Source: Caulobacteraceae bacterium
GTDB taxonomy: Bacteria > Pseudomonadota > Alphaproteobacteria > Caulobacterales > Aquidulcibacteraceae
Direction of reading: 5' to 3'
Assembly (NCBI GenBank): GCA_016703335.1
Contig: JADJCG010000009.1
Span: 1-64,000, forward strand
DNA: 64,000 bases
How positions within the stretch are numbered: position 1 is the stretch's first letter; each line of letters begins with the position of its first letter. Position numbers and translations under genes: made by a program. A model generated the notes under the pieces. It did not search any database and was not told the DNA's origin. It was given only the letters and a program-made list of their open reading frames with translations. Shown piece after piece: positions 1 through 10,252 of this stretch.

Positions 1-73
1 GTAAGGTCTGCGCGTTGGCCACGCAAGCACTTACGGCGATGGTGAGAACGAAGGCGGCGGCGCAGCGGCTTAT
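1..73 (-). CDS. N-terminus of an exported protein, cut by window edge
   Basis: Reading leftward from 73 gives about 24 codons of a signal peptide (SRC, then AAAFVLTIAVSACVANAQ), with an AxA-like cleavage site near ANA-Q. A strong ribosome binding site (GGAGGA, 86 to 81) lies seven bases upstream, but the codon at the expected start (73-71) is ATA instead of ATG. I infer either a base error or a non-canonical start. The function is unknown because the mature protein lies outside the window. Confidence 0.35.
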   Translation of the reverse strand, partial: MSRCAAAFVLTIAVSACVANAQTL

Positions 74-339
74 AGTGATCTCCTCCCGCCGCAGAGCTTA
101 GCCCGCAAACGGGAGCGCGTTTATAGAAATCGCACACTTTGTGTCGCCGACCGAGAGTTCCGGCACCTCAGCGGACATTCTTGGCGCAGCAACGAAGGAC
201 ACCCATGGGCCGGCAGTCGCTCAAATCGTGACGCGCGCGAGCCATGAACGACCGGCCTGATGTCGCCGGAAAGCGACACTCGCACGAAAGGACGCGCTGG
301 TTTCCCGGCGCGCCCTTTGCCGTCGGCCGAGGTTGCCAA

Positions 340-846
340 TTACTGGGCGAACACGCGCACGGTCGCCGTTCTCCGGCGCGCACTCGTTTCTTCGTAGCGC
401 ATTGTGATCCGCTCGATGTCGCGCTGACCACCGTCAAGATCAATCGCTCTAGAGCAGTCGCCGGGATTGATCCGCGCCGCGATCGCAACGTCTTGATGTC
501 CACCGTTTCTGAAGACGATGTCGAGATCGCGGAAATGCACTGGATTTCGGTAGACGGCAAATCCGCACATGATCGAACGAACCCCACCTGCCAGTACAAT
601 TGTGTCCTGTTCCACGCGATCTCGAGCTTCTCGAGTACCAACTAACGTCCAGCCGCCCGGACTTGTTGTATCTGGCGACGCACCCGGCCCGCCCGCAGGG
701 CCCGGAGGGTTTTCCCAATTGGTCCCAGGTCCTCCACGCGGACCCGGTGGGTTGTTGTCGTAGTCGGCCGCACAAGCGCCCAACCCGAGGCTGCCCGCAA
801 ACAGAATCATTACCAGTCGAAGCCAAAGGTTGCGCTGAAGCGACAT
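340..846 (-). CDS. Lipoprotein with Pro/Gly-rich linker and DUF2541-like domain
   Basis: The protein has about 168 residues, starting at the ATG that opens MSLQRNLW. A hydrophobic leader ends in a lipobox (LGAC), so it should be a lipoprotein. Residues of roughly 25-60 form a low-complexity linker with two PPGPxGGPG units, reminiscent of collagen-like spacers. The C-terminal 100 residues (W.LVG, then DIVFRNGG, AIDLDGG, I..I.MRY) resemble the small beta-rich periplasmic DUF2541 family; this is recognition by pattern, not a search. Other in-frame starts lie further upstream (up to 879), but the 846 start gives the normal leader. Function unknown. Confidence 0.65.
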   Translation of the reverse strand: MSLQRNLWLRLVMILFAGSLGLGACAADYDNNPPGPRGGPGTNWENPPGPAGGPGASPDTTSPGGWTLVGTREARDRVEQDTIVLAGGVRSIMCGFAVYRNPVHFRDLDIVFRNGGHQDVAIAARINPGDCSRAIDLDGGQRDIERITMRYEETSARRRTATVRVFAQ

Positions 847-879
847 CGTGTTTCCCATCCTCGTCGAGACTAAGCCCAC

Positions 880-1239
880 GGATAGACCAAGAGTAGAGAT
901 TCAAACGGCTTTGCCCAGGAGTTCCGTCGCCCTGCGCGGGACCTGCGCCGCGGTCGGCCCGTAGCCGTTCTTACACCTGAACGGCAGAGTGCGTTCATTG
1001 CAGCCATTGCCAGCAAACGCGCTCAATTGGCAAGAATCGCCGAATGTAGCCTCTCACGCCGGCTCTTGTTGCGTCGCGCAGTGAACGCTGCCGGCGTTCT
1101 CATAAATCCCGTCTAGATCGGCGGGGGCTTGAAATGACCTGTGGAAGCGAGGCTTTAGCGTCCGCGCATTGTTACGGCTCGATGATCTGTGCGGTAACAT
1201 CGTGGCCGGTTGCGACGACGCGCAGGTCAAAGCTCCGCT
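880..1239. other. Intergenic, no gene recognised
   Basis: No reading frame here looks protein-coding on either strand, and I see no RNA gene or repeat. Confidence 0.5.
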
Positions 1240-2461
1240 CTAGACGCTGTTCGGGCCCGCTTGCCCGGGGTTCACGCCGACCACCTGATCGTTGCCGCCT
1301 TCCAGATTGACGCTGTTGCTGGCGTGCAGCCCGACGCGCACAGGCACGCGCACGCCCTCCAAGCCAACGACCTGCATCGTGATGTGACTGCGCTCGCGCC
1401 TCAACGCCGCGCGCGGCGTGGTGAGATTGACGGCGATGATGTTGGTCTGCCCTTGCACGACGTTGGCGCCGTCGCTGGCGGACACGGTGACCGGCCCCGC
1501 CGCGTTCGGCGGACATTGAACGAACGTCTCACGCGGGCTCGGCGACGACCACTGCGGGTTGCCCGCTCACGGTGGCCTGTGTGTTAGCGGCATTGCCATC
1601 GAAGGGGCCGATGATCTCGACCGCGGTTCGCGTGCGTCACAGCCGGCACGCTTGCCGCGCCGAGCGGGCTGGGCGGCTGCCACCGGCACCGCGGCACCGC
1701 TCACAACGCCTCCCTCGCCGTTTAGCATCAGCGGCACAAAAGCATCGCCGGCCGCCACTGCAAACGCGACCACACCCTCGCGCACGGGAAACCGCGCTTG
1801 CTCTGTCTCAATCACGTAGCCGCTCAACCGCGCGGCATTGCTCAGCCGCTGCATGTCCGTATCGCCGTTCGGTTCGACGTGGGACCGTGCCGCTGATTGT
1901 GTCGCCCGCGCGGATGTCGTCGGGCAGGCGCACGATGATGTTGCCGTATTCGGTGTTGAACAAGAGATTCCGCAGCGCGCCATCGAGCTCATCCTCGGGG
2001 AGGTCCGCCGCTTGCGGGCCCTCTTCTGCAGGGCCCTCTGCCGCCGTGCCCCACGCACGCGGACAAAAGCGGGCCTTGCCGATAATGGTCGTGCCCGGCG
2101 GCGGTGGATCGATACGGATAATCGGCGCAACGGCGACTGTATTTCCAACCGCGCGCACCATGTGCGACTGACTGAATGTCACGCTGCTGCCGGCTGGGCC
2201 GAGCACTGTCGTGGTAACGCCCGAATGACGTGTGCCCATCACGGAGCGCGGTGTTTGCGTCCTGGCAAATTTCGATCTGAGACAGGGCGTTTGACGTAGC
2301 CGCCCAAAGCGCCTGAACCCGATGTCAACCGCGTCGCCCATGTCTATCTTGCCATCCTGGAACGCCGCTTGGACTTGTTCCCAGCTCAATTCCGGCGGCT
2401 TGACGATCGTGACGTGTGTGGCGTGCGCCGGCGCTGAATATGCCAATGCGAGCGCCATCAC
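1240..2461 (-). pseudogene. Frameshifted exported protein of unknown function
   Basis: A signal peptide (VMALALAYSAPAHA) is followed by a domain beginning THVTIVKPPELSWEQVQ and continuing to about 1890. The reading then moves to a second frame (DMQRLSNAARLSGYVIE through FAVAAGDAFVPLML) and a third frame near 1485 (GQTNIIAVNLTTP to GVNPGQAGPNSV), ending at 1240. The three segments read as one protein of about 400 residues broken by at least two frameshifts. The start is uncertain: GTG at 2461 is possible, but the hydrophobic leader extends further upstream in frame. Family not recognised; exported location is the only supported statement. Confidence 0.5.
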
Positions 2462-3335
2462 GGCCCCGAATACGACGCGACGCGCTTTCGACTCCGCCCT
2501 CCGTGTGCTCGCGCGGATGCTAGGTCCGACCTCTGCTTGCGTCCACGCAAAGCGCCCCTCTCGCGCGCGAGCGGCGTGCGGTTTTGTGTATTGGTCATTT
2601 CACTGCGCTGAACGCATTGATGTAAGATGCGGGGCCGTAGGCGTGCTTTGTCTGTCGATTATCAATGTCCGCTTCGAGCCAGCGTGCATCGAAGCCCGCA
2701 ATTTTGCGACGGGCGTAGTCCATCCATTCCAGTCAGTGATTTAGCGCGCAGAGTAACGGCACGGTTTCGCCGATGGCCGTCATTGGCCGGCCTCGTGCGC
2801 GAACAAATCTAACGAGGTCGTCACCGGTAGGTGTAACGACACCTTGAAAGGTCCAACAGGCGCTTCATGTTGGTGTCCTCCACAAAGCAAGTATCTGATC
2901 CGACGCAGCTCGACTCTTGAGTCCGGCTCGACCTAACAATCGCTTTGTCTCTCCCGCCAACCGACTAAGCGGCTTGGGCGTACCATTCGGCGTTTCCAGC
3001 AATAGCAAAGCGCCGTTCGTAACCTGCGGGCCGCGGGCCGCGCTTTACGGCCCGCCGATTATGAAGTCGGCGGAGGTCAGAGCAAGTCCTGGCACCCCAA
3101 TCCAACGACTATCGATCGCCGAAGTAGGCGAACCCTGGGACGTCGACGCATCGCTGACCGCCCGATCGACACGACCACGCCCGCCCGCACGCCTCGCATG
3201 AACGCCGCCAGAAGCCCAACAAACCTATTGGCGGCGTCTTCGACAGCGAACAGACGGCCGCCTGGACGAGCCGGCCCTACCTATTTCGCTAGGATACACT
3301 AGAGTGGCCACGAGGGACGATTGGAGCTGCCGTAT
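2462..3335. other. Long non-coding stretch with paired hairpins
   Basis: No convincing gene is visible in these 870 bases; the reading frames present have no start signal, composition or motif supporting them. The notable content is a pair of overlapping inverted repeats at 3033-3072, listed separately. Confidence 0.5.
3033..3072. other. Two overlapping, mutually exclusive hairpins
   Basis: GCGGGCCG at 3033-3040 pairs with CGGCCCGC at 3048-3055 across a 7-base loop. CGCCGA at 3053-3058 pairs with TCGGCG at 3067-3072 across an 8-base loop. The stems share bases 3053-3055, so both cannot form fully at once. No T-run follows either stem, so this is not an ordinary terminator. Confidence 0.45.
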
Positions 3336-3722
3336 ATGCGTGCCGCATTTTTGGGCTTAATCCTACTTTTCGGCGGGGTTGCAGGCGCTGCCCTAGCTCA
3401 AACTAATCGCACACCACCCGCTAGCGTCCGTCTCACCGGTGAGCAATGGGCTTGCTTGCAAACGCGCTTGCCAAACCTGCTTCGCTCGCAGTCAGATGTC
3501 GTGCGCGTGCCGCTGAGTCCGTGTGGCCAAGGTTCAACGGTTCGCGGGCCTGGGACTGGAAACGTGACGGCCGGACGAACGCGGTCAACGCAACCGAGCG
3601 ATCCTTCACTAACACCCTCACCGCTTTACCTCAGCAAAGCGCACCTCGCTTGCATCCAACAGCGTTTGCCGGAGCTGACGCGTTCAAGGTCGCCAGCACA
3701 AGTGGACCTGAGCCAGTGTTAG
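3336..3722 (+). CDS. Small exported protein with duplicated LACLQ-RLP motif
   Basis: The start is the ATG at 3336, with GGAG at 3322-3325 upstream. An N-terminal leader (MRAAFLGLILLFGGVAGAALA) predicts export. The mature part contains two related units: one with WACLQTRLPNLLRSQS ending VPLSPC, the other with LACIQQRLPELTRSRS ending VDLSQC. They are joined by a Gly/Thr/Pro-rich linker. Each unit keeps two cysteines, which suggests a disulphide per repeat in the periplasm. Family and function are not recognised. Total length about 128 residues. Confidence 0.6.
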   Translation: MRAAFLGLILLFGGVAGAALAQTNRTPPASVRLTGEQWACLQTRLPNLLRSQSDVVRVPLSPCGQGSTVRGPGTGNVTAGRTRSTQPSDPSLTPSPLYLSKAHLACIQQRLPELTRSRSPAQVDLSQC

Positions 3723-3906
3723 GCAGGACACGCAGCAAGCCTGCTTAGACGTAGGGCCTCACGTCGGGCATAACCGCTGGGCGCGTCGCGCGGCGCGAGG
3801 GCGCTGCACGACTGCGTAGTGCGTTCGGGATCGCGTGAGGCAGCCGCTGCCTCCAACGTCGACGCAATCGCTAGCGAGCCAGCGGCGCGCAGAGTCCGCC
3901 ATCCGG

Positions 3907-5432
3907 CTACGGCAGTCTGAGCCGTGCGTTCCGCATCTGTATGGCGGCCAGCAACAGTTGCGCTTCGGCGATGTGCATCAGCGCCTCAAGCTCGGCCCGC
4001 CGGACGCCTGCCGCGGCGGCGCGGACACGCACGCTCTCGGCGATACTCAGAGCACGCTCGCTGTCGCCCCGCCGCGCCGCGATACGGGCTATGGCCAAAT
4101 CGATGAATAACTCAAGATAGTTCTCGTTGAGCCGTTCTGCCGTCTCGCCAGTTTGACGCAACATCGCCTCCGCCTCGTCCAATCGGCTCTCGGCAATCAA
4201 AGCTTCGGCCATATTGTAATCAGCATATGCGACGGACTCGACGTATTCGAACGATTGAGCAAAATCGCGCGCCTCTGAGAAGTGCGCGCGCGCGGCGCTG
4301 AAGTTGCCGCGTTCCATTTCCACTAGTCCAAAGTCGGTAAGGAGATCTGCTTCAAGCATGTCGTCGACTGCATCCCGCGCCAAATCGAGCGCCTGCGGAA
4401 AACTCGCGCTCGGCGGCGTCGACTTCGAGCGCTCCCAAGTGGGCTTGACCAAGCACCTGACGCACGCCCTTCGGTGCTTGCGTCCAGTGCTCCTCGGGAA
4501 AGTACATTCGATAGGCCTCGTCTGCTTCAGCAATGCGCCCTTCTCGTTGATAAAGAGCACCTAGCGCGGTCAGCGTCGCTGCGTCGTCCGGCGCAAAACG
4601 CCGCGCCTTCTCAGCGCATCCCGCGCAGCGCGTGGATCTTCATTGAAGCGCAATAGACCAATTTTGCCGCCAGAGATTGGCAGCGCGTTGCATCTGACCC
4701 TCAATCGCTTGGCCTTGGTCCAATGCGAGGGAATGGAGTGCGGTCAGCGCCTCCTCGCGAGCCGCGCTCTAGGGTCGTCAAGGCCCGCTGCGTCCGCAGG
4801 TCGGCGGAACGCGCCAATTCCGTCAGTGCTTGACGGAAACCTTCTTGTGTCTCCGGCGATGCTGCATCGCCGGCAGAAAGCTGTTCAGCGGATCGCGTGG
4901 CGAATGCGCCCGCTGTTGTCCAGCGAACGGCGGCGTCTACTATGCCCGTAAGCGCTGAGATCACGAGGATTGTCGCCACCGCGGCGGAACCGATCGCAGC
5001 AAGGGTCATGCGCCGTTTCCACGGGACCGCGCGCGCCGCTCGGCCTTCAACGATCGCCTTCACCGCCTCGACCATCTCTGGGAAGCCTTGATTGCCGCGA
5101 GCACCCTTCCAGTTGGTTAGATCAGCGGTATGCAGTCGGTCGAAAGGGCGCGGTATGCGGCATGCTTGGATCATGATCGGGACAAGCGTTCCTTTGGTCC
5201 GCGCTCCATCCGCCTCAGAACTCACCCAATCCGAGGCCACGGCCGCGGGAGACCAAACCACCACGACCGCCTTCGCGGCGTTGAGCGCGGCGTCTATCTC
5301 GGTTTCGTAGCGCTCACCGGCGATCAGCGAGCGGTCCCACCAAACGCTCAGGCCTTCCTTTCCCAGCCCATGCGCAATCTCGCCCACGCGCGCGCGATCA
5401 GCACTGCAATAAGAGATGAACACATCAGCCAC
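3907..5432 (-). CDS. TIR domain - transmembrane - TPR protein (frameshifted)
   Basis: Residues 1-130 form a TIR domain: it opens MADVFISYCSADR and has the WW-DRSLIAGERYE box and a SPAAVASDWVSSEAD segment in which the glutamate matches the catalytic position of NAD-cleaving TIR domains. A single membrane helix follows (AAIGSAAVATILVISAL, about 145-165). The rest is helical repeat: ALTALHSLALDQGQ, then ALGALYQREGRIAEADEAY, then LTDFGLVEMERGNF and AEALIAESRLDEAEAML, typical TPR units. The reading frame changes near 4700, 4650, 4610 and 4405 (the last at a run of four T's on the coding strand). The gene lies 76 bases downstream of the CHAT gene on the same strand. Known TIR-TPR proteins act as NADases or scaffolds in immunity; that role here is inference. 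Confidence 0.75.
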
Positions 5433-5508
5433 GGCGCACTCCCAACATCACGCTGCCGTAGCCAAGTTGTGGACGCCAACGTCATCACTGCGCGAGAAAA
5501 GGTTCTAA

Positions 5509-7640
5509 TTACACTCCGTAGAGTTGAAAGCCGCCCCAGAAGAAGGGGCCTCGAAAGGTCTCTCTCCTGACAGATCTGCCACGTAACCTGGGGCAGCTTC
5601 CGACGTTTGCGCGTCGATTTTTCCACCCTGGACTAAGGTGTCAATGAACGTAGCCAGTTCGGCAGGGCTAGAAGTTCTAGCCACGCTTGGGCACTTTTTA
5701 ACGCGGCGGCAGGGGACAAACCTTCCGCAAATGTCCATCGTAGAATTTCGCGGACAGGGGGCCGTCGCGGCATCATCCACAGGCCACTGGGTTCCAATCA
5801 CGCCGGTAGCGCCGGTGTTCAGAAATGCCGTGTTGAGACCAACGAAACCGTTCAGGTCGCTTTCGGTGCTAATCAAATTTGTTGAGCACGCCGAAAGAAA
5901 AACCAACCTCGGCACTGGAGATGCTCGCAGGGTGAGAACCTCATCGATTGTTGTAGGAGTTCGACCAGATAGGAGGATTCCTGATCTATCTTGCCGCTCA
6001 AAATCCCACACACCATGACTTGCTATATGCCAATAGTCGGAGCCCGGCAGCGCGCTTAGGACTTCGGGTCCGTCACCAGAAGCGGTGAGGTCGCGTCGCC
6101 TCTCGATCGGAAACTGCCCCGACACTGCGTCACTCTCGAACCTAGCGAGCGGCGGCGCGTTGCGCCCAGTCGGGGCGACAATCGCGACTGAAGGAGATTG
6201 GGAAGGGCCACTCGTGCCTGACTGGCGCGAGCTGATCGTAAGCTTGTGGAGAAGCGAATCTGGTAAGCCTCCGCTAGCGCTGGCTCATTCGGCGATTTCG
6301 ACAAGCCGATGGGCGTCGCCGCTAGCGACGGCGGGACAATGATGAGAACATCATCGTTAGGCCCCACCTGTGCTTGCTGGAGAGCACTCCGAATGGAGTG
6401 TCCAGCGAAGACGCGACCTACTTCAGTCGCTACCGTTAGGTACTCACTCATTTCCGCCTGGATCCGCCTCGGGCGCGCTCGACTCGCGCGATCCAATAGG
6501 CGCAAAATACCGTGACTTAACAGGAAAAGCCCTCCCGTGCCAGCCGCTCAGCGCGACCGCCAAGCTCATCATGCCGCCAGAGCCATAAGCGATGCTTGAA
6601 GTCCTTTCGACGCGGCCACTGCGAAACACGCTTGCTACCGCGAAGCTAATGGAAGTCGCCGCCACCTGAACAACGACGACACCAGCGCGCGTCAGTTCCG
6701 CCTCGATAGCAACGGCGGATCCGCCTTCCGCAAGTTCTTGCTCACCATAAGTTTCCGTGTGAGAGGCTTCCAGGAGTTCTATACCCCCGCTCCTCATGGC
6801 GTGCCCCAAAGGCAATTGTTGCGGCCTCGGCCCTGAGACTTGAAGGCTACTTAGTGAGCGCGTAATCCCTCCGACATGGCTATTGCCAAACAGTCCGCTG
6901 AGTCCTCTGCCGAAGTAACTCAAAGATCTCCCACCAAGAGATGGAGGCTCGGGCTTTTCCCCCTCTTCGATCTGACTAGCCAAGAACTGCTCGTATCGTG
7001 AGTGTGCGCTTTCATTCGCCCGCGACAGGCCAGCGCCCACAGCTTCGAAGCGAGCCGTGAATGTTGGCCCCTCAGCGCCAATGAGAACATCCCGCTTGCT
7101 GCGTTGTTTCGAGCACTGCCAACCGAGCCCAGGCTGCTCTCTCCGGACTGAAAGCCAAACCAACGTTTATCATCAATAGTACGGCGGCTTCGCCTCTGTT
7201 CGTCGCCATTCCCGCGAAAGCTGATGGATGCTGCAGGAGATAGGCAGCTGCAGTGCATATATTGTTCGCGACCCCAATGGCCGAGGAGTTCACCGCGTTG
7301 ATGGAACCCTCCCAGCTATCGACGACGAGTTGGCACGCCACCACATAATTGCGGTAACTTGGATCGGCGCGCGCGAACACACGAAGTGCGCCAAATCCGC
7401 CGACTCCGGCCAAGACCTCCAACGAGGATCTAGCCTGGTCAATTGCACGAACTCGCTTAGCCGGTAGTCGAAGTCAGATTGCCCACCATTACGAAACACA
7501 AGACCAGCAAGCTGCCACGCTACAAGGGTCGCGCTCATTTGCTGTCGAACATCTGAAGTTTGCGCTGACGCTGAAGTTGCGGCAAAGCTCGCACAGAATC
7601 CGCTCGCAAAGAGAGTGCCCATCAGTATTCGACGATTCAT
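5509..7640 (-). CDS. Exported CHAT-domain (caspase-like) protein, frameshifted
   Basis: The ATG at 7640 has a strong Shine-Dalgarno (GGGAGGAAATTCC before ATG) and opens a signal peptide (MNRRILMGTLFASGFCASFAA, cleavage near ASAQ). The middle is helical and has no recognised domain. The C-terminal 250 residues are a CHAT domain: VLIIVPPSLAATPIGL, VAIVAPTG, the catalytic histidine in YWHIASHGVWD, the catalytic cysteine in LVFLSACST, then GATGVIGTQWPVDD, LSPAAALKSAQAWL and a terminal PFFWGGFQLYG. The segments sit in different frames (changes near 7410, 7085, 6500, 6270-6180, 5770 and 5600), together about 710 residues. CHAT proteins are clan CD peptidases. An exported one beside a membrane TIR-TPR protein is unusual and suggests a paired system (inference). 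Confidence 0.75.
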
Positions 7641-8372
7641 GGAATTTCCTCCCGACTGTGTCGCCGAATTGTAAGTGCACCCAGCGGTTCGCCAGTCGAT
7701 GTTTCCCTGACGCGCCGACCCGACTATGTGGCGCGCTTCAATATCAAGCCCTAACCGCGCGACCCGCATAGTCGCGCAACCGCGGCCTGCAAGCAATGCC
7801 TTGCCGAGAAGCAGGGCGGCTCGGAAGCGGCCGTGTCCCGCCGCTCGCGTCATCAAGCCATCGGGCTGGAAGGGCCATGGACGGTCGACCGTAACATCAT
7901 TGCAGACTGGAAGCTCTCGGTCCCTGTCCGGCCATTCGTAAGGAGCCGCAAGCGGGCCTTAGGCGACAGGGCGACAGGTCGCCATCGCCGCGCCTCGAAC
8001 CGAGGCATTTGGGCAATCACGAACTGGCGCAGCCCCCTGACTTTGAGGCGAGGCTGCCGATCAGCCCCCAACGCGCCATGCCGAGCCCACGCGCGGCGAC
8101 CGCTTCACCGTCGAGATGATTTGTCCCAAAGCCGCAGCCTCGGCCAAGGCGATGCGCGCCTTATTGTCATCGCAGATCACCGGCCAGCTCCGTCACGACC
8201 GTTGGAAGGACAAAGCTTCCGGCAAGTGGACCGGGAAGGTGTTCGTCGCCGTCGATCGGCGAAGGCCACGTCCGCTCTAAGGGCATGGCCGAAACCGCCG
8301 AGGCGGCGTGAGTTCCGAATGCTGGCGTCGCTTCGGCGGCGCCAGCTTCTCTTTCTTCGGGAGCGGCAGCTC
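7641..8372. other. Region with no firm gene
   Basis: A plus-strand stretch around 8085-8279 reads RFTVEMICPKAAASAKAM then RALLSSQITGQLRHDRW, ending at a stop at 8277-8279 just before the HNH relic. It could be the tail of a phage-type gene, but I cannot assign it. The remainder shows nothing recognisable. Confidence 0.35.
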
Positions 8373-8645
8373 ATGCCTCGCCTCTATCTCACAACGCGCG
8401 AGTACGACGCGCTCTTGAAGCGCCAGCGCGGCAAAGTGCTGTGCGCGGCTGCAAGGCGACTGATGGCCTGATTGCTGGAGCACTCGACGCCGAACGCGAT
8501 CTTTCCGGCAAACAGGATCAGCTCATGCAAGCCGTGCCACAAAGTGAAGACGCTTCGAGATGTGAAAGCCATCGCCAAGGTGAAGCGATTGAATGGGACG
8601 ACGATGTCTCAGTACGAGCGGCGGAAGAAAATGGGGCGAAGCTGA
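8373..8645 (+). pseudogene. HNH endonuclease-like protein, frameshifted
   Basis: The start ATG at 8373 follows GGGAG and opens MPRLYLTTREYDALLKRQ. After a frame change near 8440-8470 the sequence continues GCKATDG, then EHSTPNAIFPANRIS, SCKPCHKVKTLRD and ends MSQYERRKKMGRS at 8645. The paired cysteines (GC and C-x2-C) with an EH(S/T)P core match the zinc-binding HNH nucleases carried by phages and mobile elements. About 90 residues. A CCVxGC-type first cysteine pair appears damaged by the frameshift. Isolated position suggests a mobile-element remnant. Confidence 0.55.
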
Positions 8646-9041
8646 GAGGGAGAGGCTTTGAGAAACGGGAGGTGATCTGGGCGCCGCGCGCTGGTTCGCG
8701 CGGCGTGCCTCGTCGCTTCGCGACCGCGCCGCGCCGCGACGAGGTGTAAGCGCGTCGCGGCCCTTCGGGCGTCGATCCCTGGCGCGTCTGCCGACGCCAC
8801 TCGCGGCTACGCCTGACATTAGTGCCGGACCGAACACCCCTGCAGACGGATCGGTGATCCCCTTCACGCGTCTCTGGATAGACTACAATTCACAATGGGA
8901 GAAGTTTTTTTCGGCGTCAGGGCGCTCACGAAGAAGCGCGCCGTCGCGCGCAAGTACGTCGACATTACGTCGGTAGCCGCGAGGAATGATCGTTTCCGGG
9001 AAAATAGGGCCACCCAGGCCCCTCGCGCGTCATCCGCAGCG
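8646..9041. other. Intergenic, nothing recognised
   Basis: About 395 bases between the HNH relic and the end of the minus-strand membrane gene. No coding signal, RNA gene or repeat is evident. Confidence 0.45.
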
Positions 9042-10214
9042 TCAACTCGATGCGCTGCCTACAGCGACAAAGAAATCAGCATCCGAATATGCCAGGCAGT
9101 TTCGCGCCAGGGCGACGATGCGGCTGGTTTCTCCATACTGCCAGCGGAAGCCGAAGCAAGAAATCGGAGACTCCTCAAACTTCACACGAGCGGCTGGCGG
9201 CGGCGGCCGATCGACAGAGCCACTATCGTGCGCCCGACCGGTCAAGAATATTGCACCGACAACACCCGCGCCCCCGATGGCTGCAAACAACGCAATCGTT
9301 CGAGCCCTCGTTTTCGCGAGCCTGCTATAGATACGCGTGAGCGCGAACGTTAGAACTCGCATCAATATGAAGAGGGATCCACCGGCGGCAACCAGCGCGG
9401 CGAGCCCCGTGATGAGCCACCCAAGACCCACGGCGGCAGCGCGAGCAACCTCGGCAATTGGCCCGCTAAGGCGAATGAATATGATAGTGATGCCGGCCAG
9501 AGCCGCAACGGGAACGAGCGCTGCTCCGATCCCCGCTGCGACGTTCAACAACGTCCGAGCCGCCAAGCCAGCCGCGCGGATAGCGAACACTAGCCCCCGA
9601 AGGCTCCAGCTTGCGCCAGACAGAACAACCCAATGAGCGCAATGGCCACGACATAGCGCAGGAGCGTCGGCAGCGGGTTGCCCAAACGAACGCCTTCGCC
9701 GAACCAGGGCAATAGGAACAGGGTTGCCCAGCCAGCAGTCAATTGGGATCCATTGCGACAGCGGCGGTCCGGCTGAAGCCCGCCCCACAATGCGCCGCCA
9801 ACGCCGCCGCAACGCTGAGAAGAATCCAACCCAGCAGAACGACAATGTAGATCAGCGCAGCTGAGTTTGGGCCACCATACGCTTAAATGCGGCCCCAAGC
9901 ACCGAAGCTGTCGCGACTTGCGCGGTAGACCCCGCATATGCTTGTAGAATAAACTGCAGCGCATGCACGCCGATCGGTGCAATGGTCCCTATGCCCAGTG
10001 CCAGAGCCTCAGTGCGAGATTCCTGTTCTGTGTCATTACCCGCGAGGCGAGCGAGACTTGTGCAAAACACGACGAGTATGAAGTCTGCGGCCAACACTAG
10101 CCACCAGGTGGCGGATGGGCCTACCAGCCACGTAGCGATTATCCCGGCAGCGACATACGCGGCAAGGATATGCGCCGCTGTCCAGAAGGCGCGAAACATT
10201 AGCGCTGATGACAC
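9042..10214 (-). CDS. Polytopic membrane protein, last gene of the hsd operon
   Basis: Starts MSSALMFRAFWTAAH at 10214, 38 bases after the preceding gene's stop. Hydrophobic helices are visible at AAYVAAGIIATWLVG, WWLVLAADFILVVFCTSLA, GWATLFLLPWF, YVVAIALIGLFCLAQAG, LVPVAALAGITIIFIRL, GLGWLITGLAALVAAGGSLF and TIALFAAIGGAGVVGAIFL, followed by a periplasmic-type tail with two cysteines. The frame changes near 9880, 9780 and 9600; together about 390 residues. No family recognised. Its position directly behind the ATPase/HKD pair in a coupled operon suggests a membrane component of the same system, but it may also be a passenger. Confidence 0.55.
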
Positions 10215-10252
10215 GGGCCGGTGCTCATCAATAGTCGGCGCTGGAACATCGC

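Noticed and set aside
3055..3110. tRNA-like appearance on the minus strand, with a Met-like anticodon region
   Set aside because: The loop is eight bases and no acceptor or T-arm pairs with it; it is explained by the two hairpins.
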